Assembly (NCBI RefSeq): GCF_002310815.1
Contig: NZ_CP011032.1
Coordinates: 2,706,001 to 2,770,000, forward strand
DNA length: 64,000 nucleotides
Origin: Pseudoalteromonas tunicata
GTDB lineage: Bacteria; Pseudomonadota; Gammaproteobacteria; Enterobacterales; Alteromonadaceae
Direction: 5' to 3'
Below, piece after piece: positions 57,112-64,000 of the stretch (position 1 is its first letter; each line of letters begins with the position of its first letter). A program made the translations under genes and the position numbers. The notes below the pieces were generated by a model that was not told where the DNA came from, did no database searches, and worked only from the letters and a program-made list of their open reading frames with translations.

Positions 57112-60100
57112 TTAAAAGTCTGCTTCTCGATAAATATAAGTTCTATGCGTTTTTAAACCAACAAAATCGCCACTTAAATCAATTTTACCGTCACCATTTT
57201 CATCGATAGGTACCAGATTATTTGAGATGGCTTTCGCTTTAATGACACCACTACCATCTTGACCACTGCCTACACCAATTAACAAGAATTGACTGTTATC
57301 ATCCTCTCCTTTGTCAAAAATAAGCTGCGGTGTTGATGGCACTTTGTTGCCAACATCAAACTTTAAATTATCATAAATTTTAGCGCCATAATGTAAATGA
57401 AATGCATATAAAGCACCTGAACCACCGTTAATATCACATTGACTTACATTTGAATCACTTGCAGGAGTGAAAGAAGTATAATAAGCAACCCCTCCAATTA
57501 CTGCTGGCTTTGCCAAAGCTTTTTCACTAACGCCTAGCGCATAGCGCCAGCCAACAAAATTTTTCGCATATTCAGCTTCTAATGTTCTAAACTCATCGAC
57601 TGATTTGTCTTCAAATGATTTAGCTTTTATATCCATAAGTTGATCAATTGTTACAACCTTAGGTTTAGAGCTTAACGTGAATGATTGCGTTAATACTTTT
57701 TCATCTCGGATCATAAATAATTGATCGTCAACACTGGTGTTTTTAGGGTTTGTTCGATTACCACTGCCAATCAAAATTGCTTCATAAGGTGTTTGTCGAC
57801 GAGATAGCTGTTTCGAGACTGATCCATTATCATCTATAGTCGTTTCAGTTACTTTACTAAAATAAGTTCGAGCAACCTCTGGCTGATAAAAAAACTTTCT
57901 ATCTGTAACTCCTGTACCACCCAGTGCTGCAATTTTAATAACTGTCCATGGTTCACTCCCATTAGGTGAATCACTTGGCATATCGATACGCCAAACATTT
58001 CCGCCGGTATCAGCAGTGTACATTCTATCGGTCATTCCATCGTAATCAGAATCAAGTAGTGCTATATCTGCAGGAATACTATTACTTAATCCACTAAAAT
58101 TAACGGTGCCACCACCAGGTGTAAAACTTGCGACTAGTTCACCCGATTCCGCATCTGCAATAAATACACCCAATCCTTTGGTATCAGTCGCAGAGGCATT
58201 TGCATCTTTTGCGATATCATAACCCGCACCAAAGACTAATAGCGGTTTATTTTTATAACCTGCGACATCAATAAAAGTCACCTTAGGTTGAGACCACGTT
58301 TGACCTAGCAGGCTATAACCCGATTTTGTTGGATTGATTGGATTTGACCAGAGTAATTTCGGTTTATCAGCTACACTGATATCTAACGCATAATAAGATG
58401 AACCGCCGCGGCGCATTCCTAAAAAAGCCCACACTTTATCACCGGATTCGATAATGCCATTATCATTTGCATCATCAATATAAATAGTTGGCGTTAAATC
58501 CATACCATACACTTTGCCTTCACCAACTTCAGGGATCACATTGTTTTTTAACTCAGGTAAAATAGGAAATAACTCAGAAGGAATAAACGCCCACTCTTCA
58601 CTGATATCATCCGTTGTACCGCTGTCTTTAAACATATGAACAAAACCAGCATTAGTGCCAACTAGCAAGCGAATATTACCATCACCATAATTTATCGCCA
58701 CAGGGCGAGAGTGAAGAGGATCACCAAAAATTGCAGGCCTTAAATCGGTTTTACTATTATCTAAATCTTCATCATCGATATCGATACCCGCACTCCAATT
58801 GACTAAATTAGCCAATTGTTGGTCGCTATAACCACTAAATACAGAGCTTGCTTTTAAGGTGGTTTTAACATTATCAAAACTAAATACTGGCATACTACCG
58901 CCACTACCAGCAGTACCTACATCAGTGTACACTTTTCGTGAAGCCATAGCTGAAATACGAGCAGAAACCCCCCCTTTACCAACCACGTTGCCATCAGCAG
59001 CCTCACCTTCTTTCAACCAAAATGTTGAAGCTGTTTTTTTAATATTTCCTTCACCATCAATGGCCGCATCATTATTTTTATCAACTAGCTTCTCACCTGA
59101 AAGTTTCAGCTTTTTGATATTACCATCCCATCTTGGTCCGGTATTTGGGTAGAACATTGCAAAATAAACTGCATCTAGGGTTTGGGTACGGTCACTTTGA
59201 CTGCTAGCAACCGAAGGCGAAGTAAAGGTATCGTTAATTTGACGGATTTTAGTGATAGTTTTTTTAAGCGCTTCTGTTAGCTGCTCTGCCGTACTGGCTA
59301 ATAAATACTCACCTCCACCATCTGATGCTGTTTGTTTCAATAAATCAAGTCCATCATCACTCATACCTGACCCAAAACCAATGGTGAATGTACGTGCGAT
59401 ATCTGTCACTCCAGAGGTAGTAGGGAACAAATCAACATTCAACATATACTTTGCTAAAGAATTTAAATAACTTCCTGATTTAGATTTCGGATATGCCCCA
59501 TACTTACTATTATACAAAGATTTTATATTGCCATTCTGACCACCATCCTCGGTTGGATCTCCATCGGTCATAATGATCATATTGATACTGTTATCACAAC
59601 GAAGGATATCTAAACCACTATCATCTTTTTTTGGTTTAAAAGGTGAATCATAACTAGAATTATCCTCGATATCTTTATCCCTATCGGCAATGTTTTTTGC
59701 ATAATTCACCCCACCACCAGTTAGATATAGGTATGACTCATATAAAGTTTCAGCAAGCGGCGTACTTCCACCAGCTCTTAAGCTTTCTATTTTTGTTAAT
59801 ATTGCTTCTTTTGAACTACCAAGCCCAGCTAAAATATAACCCCCACTGCCACCATTAAAGCGCATAAGTCCAAATTCAATATCAGTATTTTGTTCTACAA
59901 GTGCCTTCATTGCCGCCTGTGCAACTTTAATTCGAGAGTCAGCGCAGTAAACTTGATTTCCTTTTCGATTATAACAATATTCACCTGTCGCAACGGAACT
60001 CTCCATACTTCCCGATGTATCAAATACAATCATCACTCTGGGTTTTTCGGTAGTTTGTACATTATGATTAACATACAATTCGATATCACTTGCGCTTACA

Positions 60101-60165
60101 GCGGGCACTTGCACTGACAAGCACAACAAGGTCAAAGCCTTTAAAGATAAATTGAAGTACTTCAT
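57112..60165 (-). CDS. pilY1: Type IV pilus tip adhesin/assembly factor PilY1
   Basis: PilY1 (1017 aa) is secreted and binds calcium. A signal peptide (about 1-25) is followed by a von Willebrand A-type domain with the MIDAS sequence DTSGSMESS. The C-terminal half is the PilY1 beta-propeller with a Ca-binding loop DSDYDGMTDRMYTADTGGNV, and a second acidic loop IDENGDGKIDL sits near the C terminus. The ATG at 60165 is chosen over 60204 because it has GAGGGGAA at 6-bp spacing and starts the signal peptide. It primes pilus assembly with the minor pilins. Confidence 0.93.
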   Translation of the reverse strand: MKYFNLSLKALTLLCLSVQVPAVSASDIELYVNHNVQTTEKPRVMIVFDTSGSMESSVATGEYCYNRKGNQVYCADSRIKVAQAAMKALVEQNTDIEFGLMRFNGGSGGYILAGLGSSKEAILTKIESLRAGGSTPLAETLYESYLYLTGGGVNYAKNIADRDKDIEDNSSYDSPFKPKKDDSGLDILRCDNSINMIIMTDGDPTEDGGQNGNIKSLYNSKYGAYPKSKSGSYLNSLAKYMLNVDLFPTTSGVTDIARTFTIGFGSGMSDDGLDLLKQTASDGGGEYLLASTAEQLTEALKKTITKIRQINDTFTSPSVASSQSDRTQTLDAVYFAMFYPNTGPRWDGNIKKLKLSGEKLVDKNNDAAIDGEGNIKKTASTFWLKEGEAADGNVVGKGGVSARISAMASRKVYTDVGTAGSGGSMPVFSFDNVKTTLKASSVFSGYSDQQLANLVNWSAGIDIDDEDLDNSKTDLRPAIFGDPLHSRPVAINYGDGNIRLLVGTNAGFVHMFKDSGTTDDISEEWAFIPSELFPILPELKNNVIPEVGEGKVYGMDLTPTIYIDDANDNGIIESGDKVWAFLGMRRGGSSYYALDISVADKPKLLWSNPINPTKSGYSLLGQTWSQPKVTFIDVAGYKNKPLLVFGAGYDIAKDANASATDTKGLGVFIADAESGELVASFTPGGGTVNFSGLSNSIPADIALLDSDYDGMTDRMYTADTGGNVWRIDMPSDSPNGSEPWTVIKIAALGGTGVTDRKFFYQPEVARTYFSKVTETTIDDNGSVSKQLSRRQTPYEAILIGSGNRTNPKNTSVDDQLFMIRDEKVLTQSFTLSSKPKVVTIDQLMDIKAKSFEDKSVDEFRTLEAEYAKNFVGWRYALGVSEKALAKPAVIGGVAYYTSFTPASDSNVSQCDINGGSGALYAFHLHYGAKIYDNLKFDVGNKVPSTPQLIFDKGEDDNSQFLLIGVGSGQDGSGVIKAKAISNNLVPIDENGDGKIDLSGDFVGLKTHRTYIYREADF

Positions 60166-60203
60166 TTTATTCCCCTCAAAAATACCATTTAATAAATAAT
60201 TCA

Positions 60204-60698
60204 TTATTGTCCCTGCCCCGCACCACCAAGCTCCTGCAAAATACCAGAATGAACCACAACAATGTGCTTTTTCTCAGCACCATATTTCATTTCGGCTTGA
60301 ATTCTAAGTGCATTGCATTTAATGCCGTTGGTCACTGCATATTGCGGTGGACAATCAAGCTCCGTAGGACCTGTGTTTTCATTAAATAAAACCACTTTTG
60401 AATCAGGATTAGCACTTTGCGCAGTAATATCTTGTGATACGCCAACACCGCCAAACTGTCCGTTCAACCATAATAATTTACTCGCACCTTTTTCATTCAT
60501 TGCACCGCGTAGTGATAAGTCAGCATCACCTTTTATAATCATTTCTGCCGTTTCACTTTCTTGCGCGGCATTAACCATTTTCAAATCTAATGAACTTGAG
60601 CTCATTAAACTCACTGCAATTCCAGTCATTGCGATAATCATGACTAATGCAGCAACCAAAACCACGCCTTGTTGCTTATGTTGAGTTACCATTGCCAT
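60204..60698 (-). CDS. pilX: Minor pilin PilX
   Basis: PilX (164 aa) has the PilX_N motif QQGVVLVAALVMIIAMTGIAV, lacking Glu5 as in GspK-like tip subunits, then ESETAEM and a short C-terminal domain with two Cys residues (ELDCPP, IKCNAL). The start overlaps the pilW end by 13 bp, and the ATG two codons later (60692) is equally possible. It is part of the pilV-W-X-Y1-E transcript. Confidence 0.88.
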   Translation of the reverse strand: MAMVTQHKQQGVVLVAALVMIIAMTGIAVSLMSSSSLDLKMVNAAQESETAEMIIKGDADLSLRGAMNEKGASKLLWLNGQFGGVGVSQDITAQSANPDSKVVLFNENTGPTELDCPPQYAVTNGIKCNALRIQAEMKYGAEKKHIVVVHSGILQELGGAGQGQ

Positions 60699-61669
60699 CT
60701 GTCATTTCCTCCATTATCCAAACGTACCGTTGAAACAAACAACATACGACGATATTGATCGTTAAACGTAAGGTCTCGCGCATTTTGCCCGCTACCACCT
60801 AAGGTATAAGTTCGGCTCTCGGATTTCATATCTCGGTCTATATCCATTGAACGAACTAAAATAAACATTTGCACCGTTAAAATCACGCCACTTTGTTGCT
60901 CCCAATCAGAAGCGCTCATTTGTGATACAGTTTTATAAGTATCGACTCGATTATCGCCGTTAAAATCCATACCATATAAAAAGCGGATATTTTCAACGCC
61001 TTCCATTATTGTCTCAGTAGTAATCCCTTTTGCAGTTAATCGCTTTCTCATTAGTGTGGGCACTGTTAATGAGCGGCCATTTACTGTGTAACTATCATTA
61101 GCAATATAATATGCATGATGGTTATAAGCCCAAAGCGAAGAGCCAGGCGGTATTGCAACCACAGCGCCTGTGCCACTTATTACAGAAATCGAATTTGGGT
61201 TAACCACAAAATAATATTGATTAGTGCCCGTTGATTGACCCGTTGAGTCATTACCGGCAACCCCCTTTAATTGAATCACATCACTATTACTTATACTGTC
61301 GGAGATACAACCAAGCACATTGGCGCCATTAGTCTGCTCACCATAAACAAAACGAAAATTGGATGATGAAGCAACCGGAAAACTAGCGTTATTTTCACCG
61401 GCGCTGCAATCTGGTGATGGCAAGGCGGGCGCTAAAACATTCGCCTCGTTAGGTGATTGCGAAAACGTTCCCCAAAATCCTGCTAATTCGATATCACGAC
61501 GCAAAATATCCATCGCTAACCGACCTGACTCCTGTAAATCACCAATTTCGAGCGTATCTTTGGTGGTAGTTTTCATTGCTACATACGTAAACATAACTCC
61601 TGCGAGAATAAACGCTCCGACAAATAGCGAAATCATTAACTCAACTATGGTAAAACCTCGTTGTTTCAT
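60686..61669 (-). CDS. pilW: Minor pilin PilW
   Basis: PilW (327 aa) has the prepilin motif QRG-FTIVELMISLFVGAF with Glu5, then the PilW segment ESGRLAMDILRRDIELAGFWG and a large C-terminal domain with two Cys residues. It overlaps pilV by one base. PilV-W-X form part of the priming complex below PilY1. Confidence 0.9.
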   Translation of the reverse strand: MKQRGFTIVELMISLFVGAFILAGVMFTYVAMKTTTKDTLEIGDLQESGRLAMDILRRDIELAGFWGTFSQSPNEANVLAPALPSPDCSAGENNASFPVASSSNFRFVYGEQTNGANVLGCISDSISNSDVIQLKGVAGNDSTGQSTGTNQYYFVVNPNSISVISGTGAVVAIPPGSSLWAYNHHAYYIANDSYTVNGRSLTVPTLMRKRLTAKGITTETIMEGVENIRFLYGMDFNGDNRVDTYKTVSQMSASDWEQQSGVILTVQMFILVRSMDIDRDMKSESRTYTLGGSGQNARDLTFNDQYRRMLFVSTVRLDNGGNDRWQW

Positions 61670-62214
61670 TAGCCATTCCTCACATTTATATAGGTATCAA
61701 TGACCACCATGCGACGATTTTTAGAGCTGCCACAACTAATCGCTTTATTGGTATCAGACTGAGTCATTTGCTGTCTGCCTTCCCAACTCACAACAACTTG
61801 TAAATTTATTTCGTTTGCACCGGGGGATGAGGGATCGATACAAACACTCGCATTAGCAAGCGCACCTGTACGCTCTTTGGCTTTAATCGCTTTTTTCCAC
61901 TCTTCAATATCATAAAGAGCGAGTTGTGAAGCATTGCATAAATTACTTAAACAAGAAGAGATAGAACCAGCTTTACTCTCACTACTAAAATTAACTTTAT
62001 AGTCATTTACTAAAGTAGGACTGTCGTTCGAACGAATACGTTGCACAATGTCGTTAGCAAGCGCAAGTGCCGCTGCACGCTGCACTGAATCATAGCTCGC
62101 CTGTTTTGCTTTTGCTTGCAGCGCAACAGTGCCAAGTAAACCAACAGTTAAGACAATAAATGCAATGAGCACTTCAAGTAGGGTGAAACCAATTTGACGT
62201 TTTGGATAAGCCAT
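61669..62214 (-). CDS. pilV: Minor pilin PilV
   Basis: PilV (181 aa) has the prepilin motif QIG-FTLLEVLIAFIVLTVGLLG with Glu5, then the family segment LQAKAKQASYDSVQRAAALALANDIVQRIRSN. It is the first gene of the minor pilin operon. The 113-bp gap upstream separates it from the LytTR regulator gene and should contain its promoter. Confidence 0.9.
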   Translation of the reverse strand: MAYPKRQIGFTLLEVLIAFIVLTVGLLGTVALQAKAKQASYDSVQRAAALALANDIVQRIRSNDSPTLVNDYKVNFSSESKAGSISSCLSNLCNASQLALYDIEEWKKAIKAKERTGALANASVCIDPSSPGANEINLQVVVSWEGRQQMTQSDTNKAISCGSSKNRRMVVIDTYINVRNG

Positions 62215-62327
62215 AATAAGTACACTATTAGAATAATCTAAGGGTAAGAGTATGCAGATTTGACCTTAATACAATCAATGAAGGAGTGAGCGGTTAAGAA
62301 TTCCCGATAAATGGTCAAGCAATTAAA

Positions 62328-63038
62328 TTATTGAGTTTGAAATAGTAGTTTTACTTTTTTACTTTCGCGGCGGCTTACTTCCAAGCGCTTATCAAGCCCG
62401 GTTAGGGATACAAATAAACCCTGTTCGGTATTAAACAAAGCATCAAGTTTATTTTGATTAATGAGTATTTTACGGTGGATTCTGAGCAATTGTTGCGGAT
62501 ATTTTAGCTCTAATTGCTTCAAAGATGTATCGAGTAAGACCTCACCACCATGGTGAAATACTTTGGAAAACTTATCATCCGCTTCAATATAAAGCACCTC
62601 AGAAACTAATAACTGACGCGTATTTGATCCTAGCTGATATTGAATACTGGCTTCTTTTTGGCTCTCAAGTTGCGCTCGATTTAATTTGCCTAAAGACGCA
62701 ATCACTTTAGCCAGCGCCTCGGCTTCTAATGGTTTAACTAAGTAACCCGTAGGAACCGTTTGAATCGCAGCGAGTGCATGATTAGTATGAGCGGTTATAA
62801 ATACTAATGCCGGTGGAATTTTAAATAAATTAAGTTGTTCAGCTAATTCTAAGCCGTTCATCAGCGGCATTTCGATGTCTAAAAAAACAACTTGCGGTAA
62901 GTGCATTTTTGCCAGTGTGAGTGCTTCGACACCATTTTGAGCTTCACCAACCACAAGGAAATGTGGATGATTTTCATTTAGTAATCGCTTTAATCTCAAT
63001 CTAGCTAAAGGTTCATCATCAACAATTAATACCCTCAC
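62328..63038 (-). CDS. LytTR response regulator (AlgR-like)
   Basis: This 236-aa regulator has a receiver domain with D7/D8 (VDDEP), Asp54 in VFLDIEMPLMNG and a YLVKPLEAEAL Lys region. A LytTR DNA-binding domain (about 130-236) has LRIHRKILIN. It starts 1 bp after the partner kinase stop. It lies directly upstream of pilV on the same strand, as AlgR/FimS control minor pilin genes in Pseudomonas aeruginosa. That control is inferred here. Confidence 0.92.
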   Translation of the reverse strand: MRVLIVDDEPLARLRLKRLLNENHPHFLVVGEAQNGVEALTLAKMHLPQVVFLDIEMPLMNGLELAEQLNLFKIPPALVFITAHTNHALAAIQTVPTGYLVKPLEAEALAKVIASLGKLNRAQLESQKEASIQYQLGSNTRQLLVSEVLYIEADDKFSKVFHHGGEVLLDTSLKQLELKYPQQLLRIHRKILINQNKLDALFNTEQGLFVSLTGLDKRLEVSRRESKKVKLLFQTQ

Positions 63039-63039
63039 T

Positions 63040-64000
63040 TTATTCTCCTAGTGGCAATACTAATTTAACCCGATATTGTTCAGGCCGTTTGTGAGTAGTT
63101 AAAGATGCTTTATCCGCAAAAGCTAAACTTAAACGCTTTTGAATATTAGCCACAGCAACACCGTTATTTTCGCGCACGCAATGTGCATCTTTAGCAATAG
63201 GATTGATAATCATAACAGTGACTGACTGCGAAGTAACATGCATTTCAACTCGGATCACTCCCGTTGTTGATAATGGTTCAATCCCATGATTAACCGCATT
63301 TTCTAGCAAAGGCTGAATTGTTAAACTTGGTAGCTGGAGTTCAGGGATCTCAGGGGGCATGTGCCACTCAAGGGCTAATCGATTGCCTAGCCGCCATTGT
63401 TCTATCTGTAAATATTGCTGCGCTAATTTAATCTCATGCGTTAAGGTCACTGACTTTCCAGCTTGCATTGCAGCGCGGGCTAAGGCAGCAAGTGCAAGAA
63501 TCGTTTTTTCGGCTTCTTTAGCATCATGATGCACTAATTCAGCGGCAGTATTTAAACTGTTAAATAAAAAATGTGGTCTGATCCGAGCTTGCAGTGCATC
63601 AAGTTCAGCCCGATCAAAAGCCGATTTAGCTTGATTGTGCTCTTGATGCATCACACTAAATTGTACAAACAACAAAGCCAAAATGGTCGCTATGAGTAAG
63701 TTTTTTCCAAGCACATCATTAAAAGCACTGAGTTCTAAGAGCGCTAATTGCACGAGCAATACTGTAGCTAAACTCGTCACCCCATTAATGACCAATAAAA
63801 TAATCAGCACTTGTGGTGTTAAAGTGTTTTTTTTAATCAAGGGTTTAATAATTGAGAGTAAAAATAAACTTATCAGCGCAACAACATGAATAAAAAGACT
63901 GATCAAACCAAGTCTTAACCAAGGGTCGCCTTGTGTGAACGGAGAAAATGAAAGGATAATAGCAAGAAATTGGCCAACCACTAAGGTGGCCAATGTAATA
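63040..64000 (-). CDS. LytS-type histidine kinase (AlgZ/FimS-like), partial at the window edge
   Basis: At least 317 residues are visible. Four hydrophobic segments (about 1-115) are followed by the motif ARIRPHFLFNSLNTAAELVHH with the phospho-His, and a HATPase domain with LLENAVNHGIEP and GVAVANIQKRL. The frame stays open to the right edge of the window without a good ATG, so the true N terminus probably lies beyond 64000; a TTG at 63993 is not convincing. It pairs with the LytTR regulator at 62328. Confidence 0.88.
   Translation of the reverse strand, partial: ITLATLVVGQFLAIILSFSPFTQGDPWLRLGLISLFIHVVALISLFLLSIIKPLIKKNTLTPQVLIILLVINGVTSLATVLLVQLALLELSAFNDVLGKNLLIATILALLFVQFSVMHQEHNQAKSAFDRAELDALQARIRPHFLFNSLNTAAELVHHDAKEAEKTILALAALARAAMQAGKSVTLTHEIKLAQQYLQIEQWRLGNRLALEWHMPPEIPELQLPSLTIQPLLENAVNHGIEPLSTTGVIRVEMHVTSQSVTVMIINPIAKDAHCVRENNGVAVANIQKRLSLAFADKASLTTHKRPEQYRVKLVLPLGE

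Noticed and set aside
63991..63993. TTG at 63993 as start of the histidine kinase
   Set aside because: The frame is open to the window edge and no ribosome-binding site is visible, so the gene is more likely cut by the window.

Overview
The window is a chromosomal segment of a marine-type gammaproteobacterium of the order Alteromonadales, most likely Pseudoalteromonadaceae. The reasons are the AT-rich composition, the gene order rpsB-tsf-pyrH-frr-uppS-cdsA-dxr-rseP-bamA-skp-lpxD-fabZ-lpxA-lpxB-rnhB-dnaE-accA-tilS, a proteobacterial-type gshA, and a minor-pilin cluster linked to a LytTR two-component system. The genus is inferred from gene content and cannot be proved from the sequence alone.

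Region 1 (1-14.7 kb) is variable. It starts with a LytS/LytTR two-component pair divergent from an ABC exporter whose permease is fused to an M1-peptidase-like domain. Direct repeats flank this module. Next come a long non-coding stretch, a decayed alpha/beta hydrolase, an acyltransferase, a small secreted hydrolase, a BlaI repressor with an M56-M23 membrane peptidase, an intact paralogue of the decayed hydrolase, and a broken Xre/MbcA/ParS-type antitoxin. Just downstream of the 4.5S RNA gene (ffs) lies what looks like a dead Tn7-like transposon: a TGT-starting right end with TnsB-like boxes, a tnsA pseudogene, and possibly a degenerate left end only about 830 bp away.

Region 2 (14.7-22 kb) holds ffs with its promoter, a DUF3014 protein, a patatin-like phospholipase, a CPA2 cation/proton antiporter, a diguanylate cyclase, a small membrane protein and tilS.

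Region 3 (22-41 kb) is the conserved run on the minus strand for fatty-acid, lipid A, outer-membrane, isoprenoid and undecaprenyl synthesis, DNA replication and translation. It is headed by a strong rpsB promoter with a GC-rich discriminator. Terminators or hairpins after tsf, frr and accA divide it.

Region 4 (41-55.5 kb) holds map-glnD-dapD, a lytic-transglycosylase-like lipoprotein, gshA, a quinone-reductase-like oxidoreductase, a DUF4124 protein, clpB with a sigma32-type promoter, pgeF-rluD divergent from bamD, and glnB. GlnD (the PII uridylyltransferase) and GlnB (its substrate) are both here.

Region 5 (55.6-64 kb) is a type IV pilus minor-pilin locus: two FimT/GspH pseudopilins on the plus strand, and pilV-pilW-pilX-pilY1-pilE on the minus strand. 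Upstream of pilV is a second LytTR response regulator with its histidine kinase, an arrangement like AlgZ/AlgR (FimS) control of minor pilins in Pseudomonas. The kinase runs off the right edge of the window.
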